Of a stretch of DNA of 64,000 nt, positions 53,909 to 62,145 are shown piece after piece; within the stretch, counting starts at the first letter, position 1; each line of letters starts with the position of its first letter. Source of the stretch: CAWDXG01 sp963822115. GTDB taxonomy: Bacteria; Myxococcota_A; Polyangia; Polyangiales; Polyangiaceae. The DNA is taken from positions 124,001 through 188,000 of the forward strand of contig CAWGGM010000011.1 in NCBI GenBank assembly GCA_963822115.1, given 5' to 3'. The position numbers were made by a program, and so were the translations under genes. The notes beneath the pieces were generated by a model that had not been told where the DNA came from, made no database searches, and worked only from the letters and a program-made list of their open reading frames with translations.

Positions 53909-53937
53909 CCCCTTCCTCGGTACGTAGCTCCGCGGAG
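51698..53937 (+). repeat. Near-identical duplicated block, second copy
   Basis: Second member of the 2,240-base duplicated block described at 48725-50964. The sequences diverge at once on both sides of it. Confidence 0.9.
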
Positions 53938-53965
53938 AGCGCCCGGACGGCCGGGCTCTCCGCGG
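53930..53965 (+). terminator. Hairpin after cytochrome copy 2
   Basis: An 11-bp perfect stem (CCGCGGAGAGC / GCTCTCCGCGG) with further inner pairing of CCGG. No T-run follows. The change GGGC to GAGC relative to copy 1 is matched on the other arm, which supports the structure. Confidence 0.65.
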
Positions 53966-54082
53966 ACGGGCCTTCGCGCCCCCCCCCGCCGCCGCGCCAC
54001 CTCAGGGTAGCGCGGCGGCGCTGTTTTGTGGCTTTTCTGCTGCGCGCGCTGTGGTAGTCCACGCGGACAAGGAGATTCCACC

Positions 54083-55414
54083 ATGCGTCCGCTCCGCCCC
54101 CTCGCACTGCTTGTCGCCCTCGCCACGCTCGGTTCTCTCGGCGCCTGCGTGAAGCCGAAAGACAAGAACAAGGCCGCTCCGTCCGCCTCGGCCAGCGCGG
54201 CCCCCGCTCCGGATCCGGTCGCGGCGTTCCTGGCGGACAGGACGAAACCGCTCACGCCGGCGATCGAGGAGAAACTGCTGCTCGCACTTCGCAGCTGCAA
54301 GGTGGACGACAACGGTATCCAGCCGCGTTGCACCGAATACCGGCAGTTCAACCAAGCGCGCGTTCGCAAGTGGCAGTCCGGCAACCCCGCGCAGGAGGGC
54401 GCGAAGATCGGCTCCAGGCATCTGGCCGACGCGAACGCCGCCGTCCGGCTGATGTCGGCGCGGATGATGGGTGCGATGGCCGGGAGCGACGCCAACACCC
54501 GCAAGGCGCTGCTCGCCGCCGCCCAGAAGGAGAAGGTTCCGGCTGTGCTGGTTGCCCTGTTGCGCGCGCTCGGCGCGCACCAGCAGGGCGACCCGGCGAT
54601 CGGCAAGTTGCTGATGAAGTCGGCCGACAGCCCTTCGGCGCGGGTGCGCATGGAGGCCATGGGCTGGATCCTCACTCCCGCCGGCGCCGCCATCGACGGC
54701 GGCTTCAAGAAGGTCAGCACCGCCGTCGACAAGGACAAGTCGATGCAGGTGCGCGCCTACCTGTGTAGCCGTCTGTACGGCAGCTACAATCCGGCGGCCG
54801 TCGACACCTTCAAGAAGTACCTGCTGGCCAAGGACACGCCGAGCCAGCTCGCGCAGGGCTGCTTCCGCGGCACCGTCATGGCGTGGACCGGCTACCCGTT
54901 GCCCGAGAAGCCCCTCAAGCAGGCGTACGAGCTCACGCTGAAGGTGCTGAACGACAAGCCCCGCACCCAGCAGCGCCCGCCCTACGCGGCAATCAGCAGT
55001 CTGCGCGCTGCCCGCACCGACTACTCCAAGCCGCAGCATCCGGCCGGTGTCGCTTGGCTCGACAAGGTCAAGCCCTGGTACAAGAAGCAGAAGCTGCTGA
55101 GCGTGCTCGAGTCCCTCGCAGGCGACCTGAACGCGCATTGGCTGGCCCGTGCCAGCGCGCTCGACGTGATGAACGCGCTCGGGGCGCCGAAGTCGGCCTT
55201 CAAGAGCGTGCTGTCGCACTACGCGAAGGCCGAGGGACAGGACGCCGCGGTCAAGCGACGCATCCAGGCCATCATCAACGGAACGACAATCAAGAAGGGG
55301 CACCCGCACCCGCCCCGCAAGGCCAGCCCCATGCCGGGTTTCGTGCCCCACCCGCCGAAGAAGACCCAGGCTCCGGCCAAGGTGCACAAGGCGCCTGCCG
55401 CGCCGAAGCCCTGA
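54083..55414 (+). CDS. Lipoprotein with HEAT-like helical repeats
   Basis: A 443-residue lipoprotein. The signal peptide MRPLRPLALLVALATLGSLG ends in a lipobox with the Cys in LGACVKP. After a short Ala/Ser/Pro linker, the chain is a series of helical pairs like HEAT repeats (HLADANAAVRLMSARMMGAM, KEKVPAVLVALLRALGAHQQ, PSARVRMEAMGWIL, MQVRAYLCSRLYGSYNPAAV). A basic Pro/His-rich tail ends the protein (GHPHPPRKASPMPGF). An AAGGAGA site sits 8 bases before the ATG. It is downstream of the cytochrome pair but behind a strong hairpin, so co-transcription is doubtful. It may be a periplasmic-face scaffold. Confidence 0.8.
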   Translation: MRPLRPLALLVALATLGSLGACVKPKDKNKAAPSASASAAPAPDPVAAFLADRTKPLTPAIEEKLLLALRSCKVDDNGIQPRCTEYRQFNQARVRKWQSGNPAQEGAKIGSRHLADANAAVRLMSARMMGAMAGSDANTRKALLAAAQKEKVPAVLVALLRALGAHQQGDPAIGKLLMKSADSPSARVRMEAMGWILTPAGAAIDGGFKKVSTAVDKDKSMQVRAYLCSRLYGSYNPAAVDTFKKYLLAKDTPSQLAQGCFRGTVMAWTGYPLPEKPLKQAYELTLKVLNDKPRTQQRPPYAAISSLRAARTDYSKPQHPAGVAWLDKVKPWYKKQKLLSVLESLAGDLNAHWLARASALDVMNALGAPKSAFKSVLSHYAKAEGQDAAVKRRIQAIINGTTIKKGHPHPPRKASPMPGFVPHPPKKTQAPAKVHKAPAAPKP

Positions 55415-55429
55415 GCCCAGCAGAGAAAA

Positions 55430-55458
55430 GCGCCTGCCGCCACGCCGGCGGCGGGCGT
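55430..55458 (-). terminator. Rho-independent terminator of the thioredoxin-like gene
   Basis: A 12-bp stem region with a G-T pair and a 5-base loop is followed on the minus strand by TTTTCTCT. It lies 17 bases past the thioredoxin-like stop and may also stop transcription from the opposite gene. Confidence 0.65.
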
Positions 55459-55475
55459 CCGCTGACCAGTGGTGG

Positions 55476-55874
55476 CTAGTGCGCGAAGCGCCCGAGCACT
55501 TCGGCGGGCAGCGAGCCGACGTGCACCTTGACGATGCGTCCCTGTTCGATCTCCACGGTGCTCGGCGTGGCCATCACGTGCAGTGCGCGGGCCACGTCCA
55601 GGTGGTGCGTCACGTCGACGACGAACACGTTCGAATTGCTCTTGCTCAACTTCTGGACCTGCGGCGTCAGCGGCCGACACGCGGCGCAACCCGGGCTCAT
55701 GAAGTAGACCAGCGCGTGCTTGGCGCGCGTGAGCTTCTTGCCGATGGGCCCAGGCACATCGGGCAGAGGCTTGCCTTCCATCGCCTTGCTCCTGAGCCGG
55801 ATCCACAGGTTCAGGCCGACAAACAGCGCCACCAGGACGGCGACGCCCACACCCAGGACGTTTGCGATGCTCAT
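55476..55874 (-). CDS. Membrane-anchored thioredoxin-like protein
   Basis: A 132-residue protein with an N-terminal membrane helix (VLGVGVAVLVALFVGLNLWI) and a thioredoxin domain. The redox motif is C-A-A-C in YFMSPGCAACRPL, and the cis-Pro is in MATPSTVEIEQG. It probably faces the periplasm and reduces or exchanges disulfides. Given the nearby decaheme cytochromes and Cys-rich lipoproteins, a role in cytochrome c maturation or disulfide handling is plausible but not shown. It is shorter than typical TlpA/ResA proteins and lacks their insert. It lies downstream of the Cys-rich lipoprotein gene (83-base gap). Confidence 0.86.
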   Translation of the reverse strand: MSIANVLGVGVAVLVALFVGLNLWIRLRSKAMEGKPLPDVPGPIGKKLTRAKHALVYFMSPGCAACRPLTPQVQKLSKSNSNVFVVDVTHHLDVARALHVMATPSTVEIEQGRIVKVHVGSLPAEVLGRFAH

Positions 55875-55957
55875 GAGGGACCTTCGCCGGGTCCGAGCCG
55901 ATCGCGGCGGAAAGGGTTCGCACGCAGTCCGCCGCCTCGGGCGGAGCGGTCAGGCCT

Positions 55958-56767
55958 TCAGCAGGACGAGGCGCAGGCCTTCGCGATGCACGCCAGGTCG
56001 GTCTGGGCGGCTGCCCAGCACGCCGCGTCGGCGCAGGCCTGGTAGCACGAGCAGAAGGTGGCAGGGGTGCTGCCGCCCATGCAGTTGTTGAAGCAATTCT
56101 GCCCGGAACACGCGTTCGTCGCTGCAGTACTCTCCGGGCCGCAGCTTGCGGAGCCCGGCTGCATGCCGTCGAACACGCACTGGCCGCATGGGCCGCTCGG
56201 GTTGGCAAACGCCGCCGTCAGTACGGTTGCGGACTGTTCGCACGTCGAGGGCGTCGGGGCAGCAAGTGCCGGAACCGGTGCCGATGCCTGGTGGCCCTGC
56301 TTGTCGTCGTAGTAGAGCGTGGTCGCCTTCTGGCCGGTCGGGACCTCGAACACCAGCTTGCAGCTGAAGCTGCCTCCAGTCGCCACCGACGTTGTCGGAG
56401 AGCATTCAGGCACGACCGTGCCGCTCAAGCCCGACGAGCTCAACACCAGCGACTGATCGGTGCCGAGCGTGAACAGCGCGAAGTTCATCGACACCGGAGT
56501 CGAGCTCGACTTGTTCTGCAGAGTGATGTCGAGCTCGGCGAAGGTGTTGCCGGCTGACGGCGACGAGCTCGCGACCTGGGACGGAGCCGACGCGTTGGGC
56601 ACCGAGAGCGCGATGCTGCCCGCGCCCGTCGTCGTCCCTCCGCTGCCTCCGGAGGCCGTGCTGCCGCCCACGCCCCCGTCCGTAGGTCCGAGGCTGGCAC
56701 ACGTCGAGCTACTGCTGCATGCGGCCAGGGGGAGTGACACCATGAAGAAAGCAACGACCCATTTCAT
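55958..56767 (-). CDS. Lipoprotein with DUF4352-like beta domain and Cys-rich tail
   Basis: A 269-residue lipoprotein: signal MKWVVAFFMVSLPLAAC, a Gly/Ser/Thr linker, then a beta-sandwich whose layout (FAELDITLQNKSSSTPVSMN, FSCKLVFEVPTGQKATTLYY) resembles DUF4352 immunoprotective-type extracellular domains. The last ~75 residues hold about 12 Cys (QCVFDGMQPGSASCG, CSGQNCFNNCMGG, FCSCYQACADAACW) and probably form several disulfides. The ATG at 56767 begins the signal peptide, though no ribosome site is visible. It lies between Hsp70 (85 bases upstream) and the membrane thioredoxin, which could serve its disulfides. Confidence 0.78.
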   Translation of the reverse strand: MKWVVAFFMVSLPLAACSSSSTCASLGPTDGGVGGSTASGGSGGTTTGAGSIALSVPNASAPSQVASSSPSAGNTFAELDITLQNKSSSTPVSMNFALFTLGTDQSLVLSSSGLSGTVVPECSPTTSVATGGSFSCKLVFEVPTGQKATTLYYDDKQGHQASAPVPALAAPTPSTCEQSATVLTAAFANPSGPCGQCVFDGMQPGSASCGPESTAATNACSGQNCFNNCMGGSTPATFCSCYQACADAACWAAAQTDLACIAKACASSC

Positions 56768-56852
56768 GGGGGGCTCTATGCCACAGGCCGCGCCACGCGA
56801 CCACGCCCGCTCGGCGCCTTGCAAGGCCGTCGATGGCGCGCCCGACAACTCC

Positions 56853-58673
56853 CTAGGACCGCACGGAAAGCTCGATCTTCCAGCGCTCGTCGTCGTTCAG
56901 CGGTTCGAGAGGTACGGCTTCCAGCAGCAGTGTACCGACCGGCGTGACGCTCGCGTCGAGCTTGATCGGCACCACGTCGCCTTCCTGGCGGCCTTCCGCA
57001 GGGAGCGTGATCTCGATCGGCGACAGCTCTTCCAGCTCGCCGGGGGCCCAGCGCTCGAGCTCGGTGCCCGCCTGGTCGTCGCGGCGCACGCTGGAGCCGA
57101 AGAAACGGAAGCTGACCGGCTCGCCCACCACCACGCCGAGCTCGTGCTCGGGCAGCTCGACTTCGCTGCCTTCCTCCAGGCCGAAAGGTGCCACGCACAG
57201 CGCGTTGATGGGCGGCTCGATGCCCGGCACGGCCGGCATCGGACTCTCGATGCCGACGTAGTACGCGCGCGCCGTGCCGCCGCGGATGCGCAGGCCGCGC
57301 CCCCGGCGCACCAGCGCGTAGTACGCCGCGCCACGCGCCACGGCCAGGTCCGGATCCTCGCCGGGCAGCACGCGAGCCGGGGCCGCGCCGTCGCTCTCGA
57401 GCCACGCGTTCAACGTGGAGATGACGCGCTCGCGCAGCGAAGGCGCCTTGACCACGCCGCCGTTGAACAAGACCCAGGTCGGGTGCAGGAGCGAGCCGCC
57501 CTGGGCGCGCGCGCCTTCCAGCTTGTCCGTCGCGCCGGCCTGGCGCGTCAGGAAGTCGGCCAGGTGCCGCGTGACGCCGGGGTCCGCCGCGTACGGCAGG
57601 CCGAGCTGCGTGAGCGCGGTGCGCGCGCGCCGTGCGGGCTTGGCGTTCGCTTCCACGATCGGGAAGAAGCCTTCCACGATGACGCGCTCGACCTCCTCGT
57701 GCGTCAGCTCGCTCCTGATCGAGCCGCCTAGGAGCTGCGAGCCGCGGCTCGGCAGCACCACCGGCACCGCGCTCGTTTCGGGATCGCCGAGCAGTTTCTC
57801 CTTGGCCGCGCGGCAGGCGTGGGCCAGCGCGCCGAGCTGCCAGCGGTCGAGCTCGGTGCCCGCTTCGGTGAGCTTCTGCTTGACCGTGTGGGCCAACGCC
57901 AGATCCATGTTGTCGCCGCCGAGCAGGATGTGGTCGCCCACGGCGATGCGGTGCAGCTCCAGCGAGCCCTCGCGCTCCACGCAGGCGATCGCCGAGAAGT
58001 CCGTCGTGCCGCCGCCGATGTCGACGACCAGCACCACGTCGCCGGGCGACAGGTGCTTGCGCCAGTCGTCGCCCGCGCTCTCGATCCAGGCGTACAGAGC
58101 GGCTTGCGGTTCCTCGAGCAGCGTGACGTTCTCGAAGCCGGCCGCGTAGGCCGCCTCCACCGTCAGGTCGCGCGCGGCGGCGTCGAACGACGCCGGCACC
58201 GTGAGCACGACTTCCTGTTCCGGCAGCGGCGCCTCGCTGCCGCGCTCGTGCTGCCAGGCTTCCGCCAGGTGATCGAGATAGCGCCACGAGGCCTCGACCG
58301 GCGAGATCTTCTCGACGTCTTCCGGCGCGCCGACGGGCAGCACCGGGGCGCGGCGATCGATGCCGGTGTGCGACAGCCAGCTCTTGGCGCTCGAAACCAG
58401 GCGCGCCGGCGACTCCACGCCGCGCGAGCGGGCGTACTCGCCCACGGCGAAGGTGCGATCCGCGTCCCAGGGCAGTGCCAGCGCGCCCTCGCTCTCGTGC
58501 GCGAAGTACACGAACGACGGCAACAGCGGGCGCGCTTCCACCGAAGCGCGCGCGATCAGCTGCGGCACCGCGAACACCTCCGGCCGCCCCTGCTCGCTCT
58601 CGAGCTCCACGCCGGCGAGCGCCGAGTGCGTGGTGCCCAGGTCGATGCCGACGGCGAAACGCGCCTCGCTCAC
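56853..58673 (-). CDS. Hsp70-family chaperone (shorter paralog)
   Basis: A 606-residue Hsp70-like ATPase. Phosphate-1 motif FAVGIDLGTTHSALAGVELE, phosphate-2 motif VLVVDIGGGTTDFSAIACVE, then HILLGGDNMDLALAHTVKQK and adenosine motif VLFNGGVVKAPSL. The C-terminal ~130 residues are a short beta substrate-type domain (VSFRFFGSSVRRDDQAGTEL, LSPIEITLPAEGRQEGDVVP) without the long helical lid of DnaK. This matches the shorter Hsp70 usually encoded between DUF2760 and the Hsp70-DUF3731 protein. The GTG start overlaps the DUF2760 stop (GTGA). It is clearly paralogous to the 911-residue protein at 44.5-47.2 kb. Confidence 0.92.
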   Translation of the reverse strand: MSEARFAVGIDLGTTHSALAGVELESEQGRPEVFAVPQLIARASVEARPLLPSFVYFAHESEGALALPWDADRTFAVGEYARSRGVESPARLVSSAKSWLSHTGIDRRAPVLPVGAPEDVEKISPVEASWRYLDHLAEAWQHERGSEAPLPEQEVVLTVPASFDAAARDLTVEAAYAAGFENVTLLEEPQAALYAWIESAGDDWRKHLSPGDVVLVVDIGGGTTDFSAIACVEREGSLELHRIAVGDHILLGGDNMDLALAHTVKQKLTEAGTELDRWQLGALAHACRAAKEKLLGDPETSAVPVVLPSRGSQLLGGSIRSELTHEEVERVIVEGFFPIVEANAKPARRARTALTQLGLPYAADPGVTRHLADFLTRQAGATDKLEGARAQGGSLLHPTWVLFNGGVVKAPSLRERVISTLNAWLESDGAAPARVLPGEDPDLAVARGAAYYALVRRGRGLRIRGGTARAYYVGIESPMPAVPGIEPPINALCVAPFGLEEGSEVELPEHELGVVVGEPVSFRFFGSSVRRDDQAGTELERWAPGELEELSPIEITLPAEGRQEGDVVPIKLDASVTPVGTLLLEAVPLEPLNDDERWKIELSVRS

Positions 58674-59230
58674 AGCTCCACCTCCGCCGGGGCGAGCACG
58701 GTCGCGTCGTAGTCGCCGACCAGCTCGGGCAGCTCGATCGACGCTGCCCGCCAGCCGCGATGCCGGAGCACGCCCGAGAACGGCGGCTTGCCCGACACGT
58801 TGCCCGTCAGCTTCACGGCTGCGGCGTCGAAGCCCGCCTCGAGCGTCACGCGCGCCCCTTCGTTTTCGCTGCGCAGCGGTTCGACCTTGGCGTGCGCACC
58901 GAGCGCCTTGGCGCAGCCGTCGTGCACCACGCGCGCCGCCGCACCGATGTCCGCGTCGCTGAAGTCCGCGATGTCCTGCTGCAGGAAGTCCACCAGCCGG
59001 CCTTCGCGCTGCAGCAGCGACAGGAGCTGCAGCGCGGGCTCCAGGTTCCGCTCCTGCGCGGCGGGAGCTGGCGGGGGTTCGGGTTCAGGCTCGGGCGCCG
59101 GCGGCAGCTCGGGTGCGCCGCTTTTCAGCTTCTGCACCCGCGCCGCGAAGGTGCCGTCGAACAGCACCGCGAAGAACGCCGCAAATGCCAGGAAAAATCG
59201 CGTCCCGAAGGGCAGAGTCTCTTCAGTCAC
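58670..59230 (-). CDS. DUF2760 family protein
   Basis: A 186-residue protein of the DUF2760 family, which accompanies Hsp70-family genes in many proteobacteria. It has an N-terminal hydrophobic segment (FFLAFAAFFAVLFDGTFAA) that may anchor it. A Pro/Glu-rich linker follows. The conserved domain then has ALQLLSLLQREGRLVDFLQQ, DIADFSDADIGAAARVVHDG and the terminal GWRAASIELPELVG. The GTG at 59230 is chosen because it immediately precedes the conserved N-terminus. It is translationally coupled to the shorter Hsp70. Biochemical function is unknown; the partnership suggests a membrane-linked Hsp70 complex. Confidence 0.86.
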   Translation of the reverse strand: MTEETLPFGTRFFLAFAAFFAVLFDGTFAARVQKLKSGAPELPPAPEPEPEPPPAPAAQERNLEPALQLLSLLQREGRLVDFLQQDIADFSDADIGAAARVVHDGCAKALGAHAKVEPLRSENEGARVTLEAGFDAAAVKLTGNVSGKPPFSGVLRHRGWRAASIELPELVGDYDATVLAPAEVEL

Positions 59231-59332
59231 GCCGCGAGTCGTAGACCAACGAGCGTGTTTCTGCCACACCGCGCCCCGCGGCCGGCGTGACCTCGCCCTG
59301 TCCGGCTGGCGTGTCTAGCCCTGCCGCTGGGC

Positions 59333-60088
59333 TCAACCCTGCGGCGGCGCGCCGCAGTTGGGGCAGGCCTGGTTCTGGCTCCAGAGGTACAGGGTGCTGC
59401 AATATGCGCAGGTCATCTTGTACATCATGCCCTGCGGTGCCGGCTGCGCCTCCCCCGGCAGACTTGCCGGGTTGACCTGTGCCAGACCCCAGGCGACCTG
59501 GCCCATCAACCACACGCCGCGCGCCACCTGGTTGAACGGGTCGGGCAGCTCGTGCGCGTCGTTCTTGAACATCAAGCACTGATCGCCGCGTCCGTAGAGG
59601 TAGTAGTGCATGATCTGGTCGCCCGGCATGTAGGTGGCCAGCGACTGGCGCACGGGCTCGGGCAGCGACTGGTACATCGCCAGCTGGCGGTCCATCTCGC
59701 TTGCGTCGATGTCCAGGTAGTAGCCCTTGGCGAAGAAGAACTTCTTCTCGTCGTCGCTGTCCCAGTCGTCGGCGGCTTGCCCCTGGAACTGTCCGACGTC
59801 GGGCACGGCGTCGAGGTCCCAGTGCAGGTACAGCGTGGTGTTCGGCGGATTGGTCGCCTTCATCTCCCACTCCAGCGACAGAAACGACATGTTCAGCTTC
59901 AGGCGTACCGGGTAGTTCTGGTAGCGCCCGCGGAGCTCGAACTCGCCATCCGTCCTGTTCTGCACGGCCTGGTGCCCTTGCAGGAACTGTCCGCCGATGG
60001 CCTGCATGAACTGCTCGGCCATCTGCCACTTCTGCGGGTTCTCGTTGTCCAGCGTATCCATCTGCGCGAGGTGCTGTTGCCAGGTCAT
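59333..60088 (-). CDS. Protein with C-terminal zinc ribbon, unknown function
   Basis: A 251-residue soluble protein. The first ~205 residues are an unrecognised mixed domain rich in aromatic and acidic residues (ELRGRYQNYPVRLKLNMSFL, LYLHWDLDAVPDV, FAKGYYLDIDASEMDRQLAM, IMHYYLYGRGDQCLMF). The end is a zinc-ribbon knuckle pair C-x-x-C ... C-x-x-C (MTCAYCSTLYLWSQNQACPN then CG). The codon usage and ATG start are normal. It lies 102 bases upstream of the DUF2760 gene in the same direction, so it may head the Hsp70/DUF2760 operon, and it is divergent from the Nif3-like gene. Confidence 0.75.
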   Translation of the reverse strand: MTWQQHLAQMDTLDNENPQKWQMAEQFMQAIGGQFLQGHQAVQNRTDGEFELRGRYQNYPVRLKLNMSFLSLEWEMKATNPPNTTLYLHWDLDAVPDVGQFQGQAADDWDSDDEKKFFFAKGYYLDIDASEMDRQLAMYQSLPEPVRQSLATYMPGDQIMHYYLYGRGDQCLMFKNDAHELPDPFNQVARGVWLMGQVAWGLAQVNPASLPGEAQPAPQGMMYKMTCAYCSTLYLWSQNQACPNCGAPPQG

Positions 60089-60188
60089 GGCTGGCCATGG
60101 TGGTCCAACATGTTGGAGTGGAACAACCCGGCAAGAACTTTTGCGCCCACTCTTGTTCGGCCCCCGCAGGTGGCGTTACATCAGCCCC

Positions 60189-61337
60189 ATGGCCACATCG
60201 CTAGGTCACGTCGTCGAGCTGCTCGAGTCGATCGCGCCGGCCCGGTTTGCCGAGGACTGGGACAATGTGGGGCTGCTGCTCGATCCCGAGGTGTCGGCGG
60301 ATCCGGCCGCGCGTCGTGCGGCGCCGGTGGGGCGTGCGCTTCTGACCATCGACCTGACCGAAGCGGTGATGCAGGAAGCGCTCGACGAGCGCGTCGAGCT
60401 CGTTGTGGCCTACCATCCGCCGATTTTCCGTGGGCTCAAACGCATCACAGCCGATTTGGCGCAGAGCCGCGTCCTGCTCGCGGCGGTGCGTGCCGGCATC
60501 GCCATCTACTCGCCGCACACCGCGCTGGACGCCGCGCCCGGCGGCGTCAACGACTGGCTCGCCGAAGCGCTCGGCGAGGGCGACAGCACGCCCATCACGC
60601 CGTCGTTCGAGGGCGACGAGCTCAAGCTGGTCGTCTTCGTGCCAGAAGAGAATGTCGAAGCGCTGCGGAATGCGCTCGCCGACGAAGCCGGCGCGGGCTG
60701 GATCGGCAACTACTCGCACTGCAGCTACAATCTGGGCGGGCAGGGGACGTTCCTCGGCCACGAGGGCACGAGCCCCGCTATCGGAAAGAGCGGACAGCTC
60801 GAGACCGTCGACGAGATCCGTGTGGAAATGGTGTGCACGCGTCGCCAACTGCCGCGCGCCGCCCAAGTCATCCACCGCGTGCATCCCTACGAGGAGCCGG
60901 CCTGGGATGTGTACGCGCTCGGGCAGAAGCCCCGTCCGGGTTCCGGCATGGGGCGCCTCGTCACATTGCGCGAGCCCGCCAAGCTCGACGCGCTCGTCGC
61001 GCGCATCAAGACGCACCTCGGGCTCGCGCGCGTGCGCGTTGCGGCGGTCCCAGAGCACGAAAGCGGAGCGCCCATCGCCAAAGCTGCCGTGTGTGCCGGC
61101 GCGGGCGGCTCGCTCTTCGAGAAGCTCCGCGGCCCCGAGCTGCTGCTCACCGGCGAGATGCGCCATCACGACGTGCTGGCGCGCGTCGCCAGCGGGACGA
61201 GCGTCGTGCTGTGCGATCACACCAACACCGAGCGCGGCTATCTGCCCACGCTGGCGCGTCGCCTTGAAGAGCTCGCCGGCGGGCAGCTCGCTGCTGTCGT
61301 CTCGAAGCGCGACCGGGATCCGCTCGAGATCGTGTAG
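60189..61337 (+). CDS. Nif3-like dinuclear metal-centre protein
   Basis: A 382-residue member of the NIF3/YbgI (DUF34) family. The N-terminal half begins VVELLESIAPARFAEDWDNV and contains VELVVAYHPPIFRGLKRIT and YSPHTALDAAPGGVNDWL; the C-terminal half has LLLTGEMRHHDVLARV and VLCDHTNTERGYLPTLARRL. These His and Glu residues form the two-metal site. Between them lies a ~130-residue PII-like insert (KLVVFVPEENVEALRNALAD, RVHPYEEPAWDVY), as in the long YqfO-type proteins. The family is widespread; its substrate is debated, and it may act as a metal-dependent hydrolase or cofactor-related factor. Confidence 0.92.
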   Translation: MATSLGHVVELLESIAPARFAEDWDNVGLLLDPEVSADPAARRAAPVGRALLTIDLTEAVMQEALDERVELVVAYHPPIFRGLKRITADLAQSRVLLAAVRAGIAIYSPHTALDAAPGGVNDWLAEALGEGDSTPITPSFEGDELKLVVFVPEENVEALRNALADEAGAGWIGNYSHCSYNLGGQGTFLGHEGTSPAIGKSGQLETVDEIRVEMVCTRRQLPRAAQVIHRVHPYEEPAWDVYALGQKPRPGSGMGRLVTLREPAKLDALVARIKTHLGLARVRVAAVPEHESGAPIAKAAVCAGAGGSLFEKLRGPELLLTGEMRHHDVLARVASGTSVVLCDHTNTERGYLPTLARRLEELAGGQLAAVVSKRDRDPLEIV

Positions 61338-61632
61338 GGGTGCCCACCCCCGTCATGCTCGCCGCCTGCGGCGGCTGCGCGTGACTTGCCGCCTCCCAAG
61401 GGCATGCTCGGGCCCTGCAGGCCCTGCGCGTGCCCGGGAGGGGCCCGCTCTGGAAGCGACGTGATCGATCCTCGTGGCGCTCTCCATGTGGGCGAAACGC
61501 ACGAACAGGGCGCCAAGCTCGAGCTTGGAGGCGGAAATGCCCGCGCAGGCGCGTGTCCGCGCTCGGCAGTCACGAAGCAGGGCGCTGGGCGCGCCGCAGT
61601 GACGAAGCCGCTCCAGTGCGCGCCGTTCCCCG

Positions 61633-62145
61633 CTAATCGAGCCCCAATGCGCGCGCGATGAACGGCCACTTCGAGTCGGTGTAGGCCTCGCGGTCGTGCT
61701 CGTACCTGCGCGCCAGATCGAGCTTGAGCGCCTCGTACCGGCGCCGGACATCCGCGTCGCTGCGCAGCAGATCACGGAACGCGAGGCGCTCGTGCCAGAG
61801 CGCGCTTCCGTGCGGCACGAGGTGCAGGTGATGGGTGCGGAAGGCGAAGGAGGGCTTGCAGAGCCAGTGCATCACGTCCGTCTTGTAGTCGGCCCACTGG
61901 TAGCCGTGCTCGACCAGCCGCTGCTTGGCTGGCTCGGACGCCCGGAGCGACTCGACGCCGACCATCACGTCGATGACGGGCTTGGCCGACAGCCCCACCA
62001 CGGACGTGCTGCCGACGTGCTCGATGCCGCCGACCACCCACTCGCCGATCAGGTCTTCCAGGTGGTCGCGTTCCGCCTGGAACATGCCAGGCCAGGCGTC
62101 GTCGTAGGGGACGACGTGGATCGGCGCCTGCTCTGGCTCGGTCAC
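61633..62145 (-). CDS. GrpB family protein (UPF0157)
   Basis: A 170-residue protein of the GrpB/UPF0157 family, related to the nucleotidyltransferase superfamily. The signature IEHVGSTSVVGLSAKPVIDV is clear, as are HVVPYDDAWPGMFQAERDHL at the start and LWHERLAFRDLLRSDADVRR near the end. The name does not imply a link to GrpE. The GTG start overlaps the upstream lipoprotein stop (GTGA). The 295 bases between this gene and the Nif3-like gene hold no gene I can support. Confidence 0.9.
   Translation of the reverse strand: MTEPEQAPIHVVPYDDAWPGMFQAERDHLEDLIGEWVVGGIEHVGSTSVVGLSAKPVIDVMVGVESLRASEPAKQRLVEHGYQWADYKTDVMHWLCKPSFAFRTHHLHLVPHGSALWHERLAFRDLLRSDADVRRRYEALKLDLARRYEHDREAYTDSKWPFIARALGLD

Noticed and set aside
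61338..61632. Possible small gene or element between the Nif3-like and GrpB genes
   Set aside because: No frame has a start, ribosome site and biased third positions together; a short repeated GAAGC-type sequence is too weak to call.
61633..62145. GrpB as the nucleotide-exchange partner of the nearby Hsp70 proteins
   Set aside because: GrpB/UPF0157 is unrelated to GrpE; the name is a coincidence.
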